Shown: in pieces, positions 21,981 through 34,342 of the stretch
Layout of the letters: each line of letters starts with the position of its first letter
Numbering within the stretch: the stretch's first letter is position 1
Origin: Phocoena phocoena
Taxonomy: Eukaryota > Chordata > Mammalia > Artiodactyla > Phocoenidae
DNA: 64,000 nt
Direction: 5' to 3'
Assembly (NCBI RefSeq): GCF_963924675.1
Contig: NC_089236.1
Coordinates: 66,425,306 to 66,489,305 of the forward strand
Program-made: the position numbers and the translations under genes
The notes under the pieces: generated by a model
Told to the model about the DNA's origin: nothing
Database searches by the model: none
The model's input: the letters and a program-made list of their open reading frames with translations, nothing else

Positions 21981-24900
21981 GTGAGTCGTGTCCTGCCCCG
22001 GCCGGAGGAGCGGGCTCCCGGGCCAGGCCTCGCAGCGCTTCCCCGCCTCCGTCCCGGCACGAGTCTCGGGGCGGCCCGGGCGGTGGGGCGAGAGCCGGGG
22101 ACTCCGCGGCCTGGCTTGGGCCTAAGCCCGCCCCTGGGCGGGGGCCGGCTCCCGGTTCCGGGTTTGTCTGGGGAAGAGGTGCGGGACCGGCGGGCCGCGG
22201 GGCCGGGACAGCGGGTTTGGAGTGAGGAGTGGGGCCAGTGGGGTCGGGGGAAGCGGGGCACCGGGCAGCGGCTTCTGGGGCGTCCTGGGACGCGGAGACC
22301 CGGGCAGCCGTCGGCTCCCGGCCTCGCTCGGGACCCTCGCTTGGCGCCTGGGGACTCTAGGGCAGTGGTGCTGGGAGGAGGCGGTAAAGGTGGCCCAAGG
22401 GGTTCCGGGGGGTTGGCGGTGGGGAGGATGTCTTGCTGAGTAAGGTGAGGGAGACAGTGTTGAATATTAAAAGTGAGTAACCGTCACCCTGCTCTGCTGT
22501 CTTGTGTCTAGAAGTTGTTAGGTTGCAGTCGTTAAGTAGCCGGTGCAGGCATTCAAGCTCCCGGCGGGCAGGGCACTAAGTTTGTGGCTTTGCAGTTCCC
22601 AGCCTGTTGTTGGTTCAGCTTTCCTATTACGAGTTCTCTGGAAAAATGTCCCCGTAAGAAGATACGAATGCTTCAGCTTCCCTACGGTCCTACAGTTGGG
22701 AATGTTGGCTACTCTAACACAACAGCAAAAATAGAGGGCTGTTCCGTCTTAGTTGTCAGCTTGAGGAGTATGAGTGAAACCTGCAAGCGCTCATTGAACT
22801 GACGCTGCTAACTTGGTTACCCTGCGAAATATTCGAGTATAATGACATACCACGTGCACTGACCTATTTTCGTCCCCATGAATAGGCTAGTAGTCAAATT
22901 AAACATTTTAATATTGGACTTAATATTAGAGGGAGTGTGGAGCTGAAGTTGGGAATTGTTTATGGTAAAATCCCCTCAAAATTATAAACTTACAAAAAGG
23001 AGTAATACTTTCCAATTTTTAGGTGTCATTTATGGCAGTGGTGTTTTTTTTGGAGGGGGGGTTCCCCTGGAGACCATATATTTTGTGGAACCCAAAAACA
23101 AGATATATAGTGTGATAACATTGGGACAAAGAATTTGACAGTGAAATTGGAATGCCTGGACCACTTTAATATAGGTCATGCATTCCAGTTCTTTTGCGTT
23201 TTCTGATGTTAACACCTCCTGCCTGGTGAAGTTTAGCGTTAATCCCCAGTTGTCATTAATTAATTATGGCCACGTAAGAGAAAGTTGCCTATATTGTGCT
23301 TAACGTCAATTATTTTTTAAGTTACACAGGTACACAATTTTGAATGATTTGCTTTTTCCACTAGCTTGTAGACCACCTTTTTAGAATCGCTGTTCTGTAT
23401 ATGATTCTGTAGGACTCATAACACTTCATGTCTCTCCTGTGGTATTTTCCAGAAGAAAAACCTCACCAGAGAGCTTTTTGGTATGGGAGGCATTGGTAAC
23501 ATTTCTCAGAGGGGTGCTAAAGTGCTGTCTTCTTTAGGGTGTTGTCTGTGTAAAGTAGCAGGGACTTGGTACAGGTGGTAGGGAAGAAAGGAAAAAGATC
23601 TTACATTTATTGAAGGTCTGCTGTGTGCCAGACACTATCCTGGATACCTTTCTGTAAGCTGTATCTTATTCATGGAGGTATGTGATGTTATTTCTGCTTT
23701 ACAGATGAGGGAACTGAGGCTCCAAGAGTTTAATTAACTTGGATAGGGTCACATAGCTGTTAACTCTAAGAGCCATAAGTTTAACTCAAGTTATTTGACT
23801 CTAAAGTTCATCTTGTGTGTGGGCTGGAAACAGAAGTTAAGTGGTTAACAGCATAATGTGGGCCCAAGCATTTGTAAGTGGTGGCAGCTGAGAAAAATCA
23901 GCATTTTTGTTTGTTTCTTTGCTTGCCACCAGCAATAATGAACAGGAAGGTGATTTCCTGACATGTTTAATACAGTGGTTCTCAAGCTTGAGTGTGCATC
24001 ACCTGGAGAGCTTTTTAAACAGAGTGCTGAAACTTACTCCCCAAATTTTTGATTCAGTAAGTCCAGGTAGGACCTGAAATTTTGCATTTCTAAAAATCAC
24101 TGGTGAGAATCACTGATGTAATAAATTATATAGCGGAGTTAACTTAGGTATCTGTTATTACATATCTATTATTTTATTTGGTGATGGGGATATAAAGATA
24201 AGAAAGAACCTCTGACTTGCATTAGCAAATGGTTAGCTCCTGTTTTCCCAAATAAGTTCTGCCTCTGGGTTCTCTAACCTAAATGTCCTCTGGAGTCATT
24301 CAGGACTGTGTGATCCCACTGTTAGGCTTAAGGCTTGGGGAGAGAAGAAATAAATGAGAATGGGTGTGAGAAGAGTGAGTGAGAAACAAGACCTTGCATA
24401 TGTTGGAGACTGTCGCCAATAATTAGCTTAGCTGGCCTAGTTTTTTCTGATTTAAAATATTCATCTTTTTTTTTTCTAGGCTTTTCTGTTAATGTAATTC
24501 AGAGGAAGAAAATATGTGATAGGCTCATGAATTGAAAGGTTAAATCTTTTAGCATCCCTTTTCAAAAAGACCTTTGAAAGGGGGAAGTCCAAAGCACTAG
24601 TTTGGGAATAGAATTTTTGGAGCAGAAAGAAAACTTTAGTATAAGTATCTACTTTAGTATTCTCATATTACAGATAAGGAAGCTATTTTAATTCTCTGCT
24701 AATGGTGTGTTCTATTTGGTGATTTAAGTAGGAACACAACCTGGGAACCAAACCTTCTTTTATCTCTTTTTCTTCCTTAACATTCTTTCAGGACTCAATT
24801 TTTCTTTATTTCACTGAACTGATCTGACTAAGCCATATATTTTGGACATTGGGAAAAGAATAGTTAGAAATCTCCTGAGTACAAAAGATGGTGATACTTC

Positions 24901-27900
24901 TTATGTGAATCTAACTTACTAAAAGTATGTTTTGTGTTCTCTAGGATTTTCTTGACATTATTTAAATATGAAAAGAATAAAGTAGCGAAAACAAAGGACT
25001 TTCAGTAATTTATATACAGTAGTCCCCCCTTATCTGTGGTTTCGCTTTTCTTGGTTTCAGTTACTTGTGGTCAACCGTGGTCCGAAAATATTAAATGGGA
25101 AATTCCAGAAATAAACAATTCATAAGTTTTAAATTGCGAACTTTTCTGAGTAGCATGATGAAATCTCACGCTGTTTCACTTAGGTCATGAATCATCCCTT
25201 TGTCCCATGTATCCCGCCTGTTAGTCACTTAGTAGCTATCTGGATTATCAGCGGTATCTCAGGGCTTGTGTTCAAGTAACCCTTATTTTACTTAATAATG
25301 GCCCCCAAATGCAAGCCTAGTGATGCTGACAGTCCGGAAATTTGGATATGCCAAAGAGAAGCCGTAAAGTGCTTCCTTTAAGTGAAAAAGTGGAAGCCCT
25401 TGACTTAGTAAGGAAAGAAAAAAAATTGTATGCTGAGGTTGCTGATATCCACGGTAAGAACGAATCTTCTATCCGTAAAACTGTGAAAAAAGAAAAAGAA
25501 ATTTGTGCTAGCTTGGCTGTCGCAACTCAGACTGCAAAGGGTGCGGCCACAGTGTGTGTTAAGTGCTTAGTTAAGATGGAAAAGGCATTGTATTTGTCCA
25601 GTAAGATATTTTGAGAAGAGGGGACCACATTCACATCTTTTATTACAGTGTATTGTTATAATTGTTCTATTTTATTATTGTTGTCAATCTCTTACTGTGT
25701 TTAATTTATAAATCAAACTTTATCATAGGTGTGTATGTATAGGAAAAAACATAGTGTATATATAGGGTTCGGTACTGTCTGTGGTTTTGGTATCCACTGG
25801 GAGTCTTGGAATGTATTCCCTGAGGATAAGGGGAGATTCTTATAAACTAAGTATTTTAGCAGATGATCAGATTGCTTCTAGAATTATTTTAAATTCAGTT
25901 AATGATATAGGCTATAGTTAGCAATAGTGTCCAAGTCCCAATTCATTTGACTAGTTAGCATTGCAAAGTGCCCAGAAAGGCAGGTGATTAGATTCTGTGG
26001 GACAGGGGGAGTTGTTCTGAGATGGGTGCCCTGTAGTAATTAGGCTTTACTTTCCCATATGAAGTTAATTAATTTAATTTCTATTGCCATCGTGTTCCTT
26101 TGGTTATTGTCCAGCTATTAATCTTTGTTTCTATGGAAATAATCATGGGAACCCAATCACCTGCTCTTAAGAGCAAAAACGTCATGTCAACCATAAATTG
26201 ATTTTTCAAGATCTTTGGAATGCTGCTTTTTAAAAAAATTTTTTAATAAGTTTAAAAAATCTGATGAGTTTATGTTATATGGAGTTCTGGAATATGGAGA
26301 AGACTCATTTAATCAGTTAGCAGAGGCTTCACTGTAGTGTTCTCTGGTGAGGTATATGTAGTATAGAACTCTTGGTTTTTGCCTTTGAGTTTACAGACTG
26401 CTTGGGGACATAAAACATGCTTTGTGAAGCATCCATGTCCTCTTCCCTACTTTCTCAGTGTAGATTTAGCGGTCCATCTTGTAGTCACTCCACTGAAAAC
26501 ATCCTTTAATTTTCTTGCCCCTGTGCTCTTTTGTTTTACTCACCTGGCAAAATTTGAACTGATTAAATCCAACTTGGCCAACTTGTTTGTCAAACCTCAC
26601 AGCTGAACATGGATGGAGAAAAATGAAGATAACCTTGCTGACTGGTCTCATTTTAAGCATATAATCTCTTTCACATGCACACTCAGTACTGCTAACGTTC
26701 CTACAATTCCCTAGTATGTCTATTGAAAATCAGTGTCTCAAACCTCTTTCTCTTTCCTTAAATCTCCAATTTAAACCCTCCTTTTCTTTCTTCTGTTGCC
26801 TCATTCTTTTAGACCTTATCTTTATTGGGAAAATGAATGCCATCACAGGGCAATTTCCTCTTCTTTCTGCGTCTGAATTTACTAGCCTACTTGCATCTCT
26901 ACCCATTCTGCTAATTTTCTTATATTAATGGATAAAGCATCTCTATTCCTGGCAAAACCCAGTTCCTGTACTTATGCCCTGGATTCCATTTTCTCTTGCC
27001 TTCTGAAAATATTGCTTCTACAGTTATTGTTTTTCTCCTGTATCATCATTTTCTTCCTCTTCTGGGTCATTGACATCAGCACTTCAACATGCTATAGTAT
27101 TTCCACTATAGTGTTTCCAAAGTTTTGATAGCAGAACTTTAAAGAGTGGTTGGTAGTCTCTACTGCTATATTCTCATCTTCTGTTCTCTTCTCAACCTAA
27201 TACTCCACTAATACTGCGAAGCCTTACTTATATGACTTCTATTTACTTATATCTCTTTTCATCTTAATCTTCTCCATTGCTAGGCTCCTGCCACATCAAC
27301 TTTACTTGCAAATGCCAAGCTCATTTTTTGACTGTCTTTATTCCTGTTGTTCCTATACTCTGAAGATTTCAGAGAACAGCCAAATGAGCATTCATGTTTC
27401 AGTCCTGACATATTGTGTAAGAAGCACGGTCTAGGTCTAGGTCTCTCCCTTTACCTTTTTGTATTTTCTTCATAAAACTTAATAAAACTTAATATTGTCT
27501 TGAATTACCTCATTTGTATTTCTTGTCTGTCTGTTCCTCTAGAATATAAGCTTTATGGAAAACACTCTTGTCTCTATACCTAAAACGTGTTGACGTGAAG
27601 TAGATGTGCAATAACTATTTTTAGAATGGATGAGTGAGGTTGACTGTTTTAACTTTTTTTTTTTTTTTGGGTAAGGACCATTGCACACTTATTTTCCAAG
27701 TTGAAATTCCTTGAACAAGGAGTCCCATCACAACATTTATGCCTCCATAGTTAATTGAAACAAAGACTAATGTCCGTTGAAATCGAGCAAACTTGGTTAC
27801 AATAGATGTTATTTTCCTGGTTTACCCAGGAAGATTTCATGCAGGCATTGTTCATATGTACTTGCTACATAACTACTCAGCCTTTTCTTCCTTTCGGTTT

Positions 27901-30900
27901 GGCTTTGTATACTAAAACACTTTTTAGGTTAGAGTAATTGGAAAGAGATGCTTACAAGGTCTAGGGTTTCCAGCTCAGTGTATTTTTATTAAAACTGTTT
28001 CGTCATTGGTCCTCACTGACTGTGGAATTGCGAAGATAATGAACTTCTTGCTCTTTCTGTGGCCAGATTCCAGTTTCCTGTGTTTCTGTCATGAGACTTT
28101 TTTCAGACTCTGCCCCATCTTGCTTTGATCTTGGATTTAGATAGGACCTTTTACAGACAGTACTTTTTTTTTTCCCTTGTGTACCTTTTTAGAATGATCT
28201 TAAGGTTCTCCTCCTCCCTGACATTCTAAGTGCTCCAACCTGAACAACCACCCTAAACTTGCTTCTGTTCTGCCACCTGGCCTTGGCTTGAGCCTGAGCA
28301 TCTCTGACCTTTTGTTCTTGCCTTTTTCAGTCTGGTTGCTCCAGTCTTGATTGTGACTCTCCGCACATCATACTTTTTTTTTTTTTTCAGTACGCGGGCC
28401 TCTCACTGTTGTGACCTCTCCCGTTGCGGAGCACAGGCTCTGGACGCGCAGGCCCAGCGGCCATGGCTCACGGGCCCAGCCGCCCCACGGCACGTGGGAT
28501 CCTCCCGGACCGGGGCACGAACCCGCGTCCCCTGCATCGGCAGGCGGACTCCAAACCACTGCGCCACCAGGGAAGCCCAGCACATCATACTTTTAACCCC
28601 TCAACTTTATGTTTCTTAAAATTCTTTATATTTTGCTCTCTAAAATATGACAGATTCTAATACTAACTTCAGTGAAAGAGTTAGCTACTCCACCTTTTTT
28701 CCTGTCTATTTTGCTGACCTTTGGTTGATACTTGTCTATGGAGAAACTTATTGTTTAATTCTGTTCAGGAGATGGCAGGATGTTTGGTTGCCTCATCTCT
28801 CAGAATTAGGAGACTGCTTTCATTGTCACTGTCTCCCGGGATGTGGCAATGGAATAAAAAATTATCCATGGCTCAAAATAACACAGTTGAGATTGCAAAA
28901 ACAGCCACATTTGCAATTTTTAAAGAAACATATTAGTGTCTTTATGAGTCTTTGGTAGTAGTATCAGTTTGATTTTTTAATTGTTATTACATATCTTAGC
29001 TTCTATTATTCTGATGAATTATACATTTAAGAAGGAATTTAGTTACATTCATTCAATAAATATTGAGTGTCCGCTTTGTGCAAGGTACTGAACTAGGTGA
29101 TAAAAAGAGGAAAAGACCGTTCATTCTCTCCGACTTGCTTTCGATCAGGTTTGGGACTGTGGGGGTTGTGAGAGGCAGGCAAACTGTGAAGGTCAGCTTA
29201 TTGAGACTGGGGTATTGCAAAGTGAAGTCATGTACTTGTGAGTGGAGGGATGCACAGTATAGCAGGAGCATAGGAGGAACTTTTCCCACCTTCTCACTGA
29301 GGTAGTTAGGGAAAGTTTCACAAAGGAACCAGCATTTGAGGGCAGAATCCTGATAGGGGGAGTGGGAGTTTTCCAGGTGGGCAAGTGGGGGAGGCCTTTT
29401 CATGGCATAGCAAGTTTAAAGGGATGCAGCATAAGTACTAGTATGTTCAGGAAAGTTCAGCCAGTTCATTATGTTATTGGAGTATAAATTAAGAGGTGAA
29501 GGAGTGAGGGGTGATAAGGCTGGACCCACATCAAGGCACCTGATCAAGAAAGGTCTTGTTTGCCTTTAGATCAGAAGGGACTGAGGTTGAATCTAGCCAG
29601 CGACCTGAAAATACTGCAGAATTGTTACTAGGAGTGCATCTTGGGAGGATTGCTCTTGCAGTAGCATGGGGGCTGGATTTGGAGGAAGGTGAGAGAAGAT
29701 CCCGGTTAGGAGGCACACCATCTCTTTCGGGGAGAAGGGGGCCTACACAACCGCCACGTACACTATGGCAAGTTCTGTTATGGAAAAGTGACCAAGATGC
29801 ACTGGAGGAATAGTAATTCTCCCTGGATGATTGAAATTTTTGTAGAGGAAGTGGTATTTACTTATCACATTATTAAATAGAAATTATATTGGGTAAAATT
29901 GTAACATAATAAAGATCTGAGTTTTATTTAAAAGGCACAGAGAAATGCTGGATACCTCTTTTAATCATAGAAGGCAAGAGAAAGTTAGTTTGGAGAGGAG
30001 CTCAACCTTTGGGGTGACAGTATACATAACTTTTTGGAGGGATACCACATTACTTTACTTGAAGGAATAGTACAAATGAAAGAATGTAGATGGATGTTTT
30101 GGTGCAACTTATAGAAGAGGTAAAGGTGACCCCAACTTGCATGCACTGCCTTGGTGACCAGGAAAGTGACCCTGTGGCCATGGGAAGCCAGCCTGAGGCT
30201 CAGCTCTCAGTGTCCCTGTCTCCCAGTGTGTGCTTGTAAGAGAGATACTTTGCCATGCCAGATTCGTGGGCCCCCGTTTGTGCAAGCTGGTGTTATGGTC
30301 ACCCAGTTCTTCGGATTTCATCTGCTCATTTAGGTAGTGAGTCTCACTGAAATCACACAGGTGGGTATCATTTGTCAGTGAAGTTTGTGCCGTTCCAGTA
30401 GGGACTGATTCACACTGTTTTCCAAGTGTAGTGCATGTTCTGTTGCATTCAGCCAGCTTGCCCAGTCGTCATGGTTTAGTTTCTTGGTATCCTGAAGAGT
30501 TTGGGATTCAGCCACCTCACTGGTTCTGCAACTTCATCAGTTTCTCAACGTATTCTCTCTTCTCATGACACTGCTGAAGAAAATACTAGGCAGTGTCCTT
30601 CACAGCCCCACCATTGGGGTCAAAGCAGCAAGACACGGCCAGGTAGACGGAGGAGGCCTAGAGCTCCAGGTGGGTCTGGTGGTTGATGGGGGCCTCCGAG
30701 TCCTGGTGGTCGCTCCGGCACACCCACGAGGGGGCCTCGGTCATGGTGGCAGGTGGCCGAGGAGGGGCCTCCAGGGTGCTGTGGGGAGGTGTTGCAGCGA
30801 CGGTTTGACCCAAGCTCTGTCAAGCCCTGTTGAAGCAGGACACCGCTGTGGCTCTCCGTGAAGAATGGCTGGGGGCATCTGGACAAAGTACTTCAGGGAA

Positions 30901-33900
30901 CTTCACAAATATGTTCTTGGTTCCCACTAGACTTCAGGCTCCGCTTGTGAGGTTGGAAAGGATTGTGGCTAAAATGTTACATTAAATGATGGGTTCGGTG
31001 AGTGAAGCATACAAGGCTTAGTAGCTGTGGAAAGAAAGCTTAGCCTGGTTTATATGGGGAAAAGTTTCCTGAGCTGTGCTGCAAAGAAAGCTAGGCTTTG
31101 GAATTGAATCTTATTGTGACAGTTACTGTGAGTCTTCAGGCAGGTTGGGTAACTTCTTTGAGCCTCAGATTCCTCAGTTATAAAAGTATGAAAGATGTTT
31201 ACTTTCTACGTTTGTTGTGAAAATTAAGTGAAATAAATATACTGAAAGTATCCACTATATAGTAGGTTCTTAATTTCTTTCTGTGTTACATCTTTCCTGT
31301 TAAGACATTTTCATGACTGGATAAGGAAAGTACTGTGACTAATGGTTTATCTCGTATCCAGATTTCTTACCTCCTCAAGCAATCTGGAATCTTCTATTCA
31401 GTACATTGATCTGATCTTCCCTTTTGAGAAAATGTAAATGGGAGATGTTTGAAATCTTCTTGCTAATTTGAAGACTAGACCTTTGCTCCGACATGCTGAG
31501 AACACATAGATAAACCCATCAACTTGCCCTAGTAATTAATTGTTCTTACTGTAACAGGCTGGATCCTTCCATAGCCCACACACAGCATTTTCACCATTCT
31601 TATTTCCATCCCTAGTTCATTCTCTAGTATCATTTTAACATGGTTTCTGCACACGTTTCTGCATAAGTGATGCACAATCCTTTATATTTTACACTAGGAA
31701 CTGTAAATGTTTATGGGTGTAGAGTTTATATTAGAATTTACCTTTAGAAGATCAAAATGGACTATCTTTAATTGTTTTAATTTCCCCACCTCTATCTCTT
31801 AAAAAGATTTAAAGTAATACCTTATTTTGTGAAATGTTCTACATTTACAAAGGTGGGGAATGGTATCATGAATCCCCCAGTACTAATCTCCCAGCTTTAA
31901 CAATTTTCAACCCATGAGCAATCTTATTTCATCTATACCTGTGGATTATTTTGGAACATTTCACATGACATCATTTCATTCATAAATATTTTAGTATTTA
32001 TGAAAGATAAGGACTTTAAAATTTTAGAGCCTGTATCATCTATATTCCCCACAGTGTCTGATTATAATGCTACATCTTTGAACTACAGTTTAACGAAAAC
32101 GTTTAAGGCAGGGTTACTTTGCTCTTCTTTCCTGACTTATTAGGCTGCTTAATTATAAACTATGTCTCTAGTGTTAACAAATACTCTCTAAAAGTTTTCA
32201 ATTGCAAGTGATTATTTAATCAGTACATTGTTAACAAAACACATTCCTCAGTTCACTTTCTTTTTAAGCGCATGGATACATTCTTACTAGAAAAAATTAA
32301 ACAGTACAGAAATACATACTATATCTTCTTTTTAAAGCATAAATGAAATCTGAGTATATTTACTGTAATGAAACTTGCTATCCTTGGTTCACACCACCAC
32401 AGTCCTTTCCATTCTTTCCCGCCTCTAATCTGTTTTCCACACCGCAGGCAAAGTGATCTTTTTAAAATGTAAATCAGATAGTCAGTTCCTTGCTAAAAAG
32501 CTATCTAATGACTTCCTTTGCTCTTAGAGTAAGACCCAGATTTCTTACCATAGCCTGCAAGGCCCAGTGTGATCTATATTGCCTGAATCCTCTATCCTTC
32601 TTAACATGCTGGGAGCCTCCTTTTGATTCCTTAGAGTTGAGCTTGGCTTTGAGCTTATTTTCTGCTCCTTGCCTGGTCATATTCTGGCATGCTGGAGGCT
32701 TCTTGTCATTCAGGACTGCTCTCCCGCCTTTTATGCTTTAACTCAAACATCTTCTCAGGGAGGACTTATTTGACTATATTAAGTCTTCATCTTCCTTCCC
32801 TCTGGCAGAAATGATCTTGTTTATCCAGCTTTTTCTCCACTGCATTCCTACTGCTAGATTAGTCAGTGCATAGACCTTTGGTCTGTTTTTTAATGTGTGT
32901 GGCATCCTGTGGATCTGTAAGAGTGTCAATTGTATTCATTTTTAGATTTTTTTTTTTTTTTTTTTTGCTCCACTAAGTTTGGTTCCTTAATTTTCTTATT
33001 TGGTGTTAGTTTCTTATGGATTGATTTTATGATTAGCTTTGTTTTTCAGAATTGCTCATTGCTAATCTTTGAATTCTGATAGTGGGAGAAGGCCGATTGC
33101 CTGTCTGGAGGCTGAGAAATCCCCAGGACCCCTTCCTTTTCCTTGTATCAGAGTTTGGATCCCTCAGAGAACTGCAGCCACCTCTATGGTACATTTCCCC
33201 TGAGAGGGTCTTTGGATATGATTTTGCCCACCAATCTAATCCTGTCCTTTTTATGTTTTGAGAATTTTCCCCAAATTTCTGTATTTTAGGTGGCCCTCTT
33301 CTTCTTTAAAAAAATTTTTTTTCCAGCAAGGTTATGCATTTATCTTTTTAAGTGAATTCTCTCATTTCTAGAATTTGAGCATGTTGGGAGGTAGGCTCAT
33401 GTGCTTAGGTGACTGTCTTACTCTAGTCCCCATGGACTACTTCCTTCAAAAAAAAATTTTTTTTTAATGTAAGGGGTAGTTTTGATCAGCCAGTCTTTCC
33501 TCACTGAAAGGATTTAAATTAAAAAAAATTTGTTTTTGGAAAAATCTTAAAAATATACCAAAGTAGAGAAAATAGTATCATTTACCACTGTGTACTGTCT
33601 GTCACCCAGCTTCAAAAATTACCAGCACCGGGTCGCTCCTATTTCATCTATATTTTCATCCTCCTCTCCAAGATGATTTTGACGTCAGTCCCGTTCTTCA
33701 CATTATGTATTCTGTAAATACTTCAGTATGTGGCAGAGACTCCAATGTAATGCTGGAAAGTAGCCTCTCTCTCCAGAGTCCATGATTACCTGCCGTCTAG
33801 GGGGTCCTCATAAAGCTAAAGGCTGCTGGGTTCTCCTCGGTGCTGTTTTGGGAGAGGCTGCCTTATTCATTACTGTTATGGCCACAGCCTTACATATAGA

Positions 33901-34311
33901 TTTCAGTAACATTTGTTAAGTGAAACATTAATTTCCATAATCTTCGTTATGAAAAGTAGGTTATATTTTTGGATATGGTATGGAATAGGTGGAAACAGGT
34001 GACCCTCACATTCTGAATATAATCAGTTTCTAAATCTATTTTGCATAGTGAATTTTCACAGGGCAGGAGCGTATATCTTCATTTTAAGTGGGAAAAATAA
34101 CAGTACTTTCCCAGCCCACTGAAATCCCCCAACTGATTTCTCCAAATTTTACCCACACGCTCTTAAATAGGTTAGGTATTTTCACATTGTTGCCCTAAAC
34201 AAATAGGGCTGTGCAGGACCCTGAGTTTTTTGTTTTAAATTAATTTTATTGAGGTACAGTTGACTTAAAATGTGTTAATTTCTGCTGTACAGCACAGTGA
34301 TTCAGTTATAC

Positions 34312-34342
<31 letters not shown>

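Larger units (their letters stand above)
21230..22440. promoter_or_regulatory. DNAJC3: CpG island spanning the DNAJC3 promoter, exon 1 and start of intron 1
   Basis: GC content and CpG frequency rise sharply here and fall again by about 22.45 kb. The island holds a GC box (GGGGCGGGGG, 21623-21632), an inverted CCAAT box (ATTGG, 21708-21712), two CCTATCAG motifs (21611 and 21648) and CCGCCC runs. No TATA box is evident. This layout fits a broadly expressed gene with a dispersed start-site cluster, probably between about 21700 and 21860. All long open frames across the island, on both strands, are products of stop-poor GC-rich DNA. Confidence 0.88.

Noticed and set aside
21981..22439. 130- and 152-codon frames running past exon 1
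   Set aside because: They read through the GTGAGT donor into GC-rich intron and match nothing.
24464..24480. Strong pyrimidine tract with AG resembling a splice acceptor in intron 1
   Set aside because: No DNAJC3 coding sequence or in-phase frame with a donor follows.
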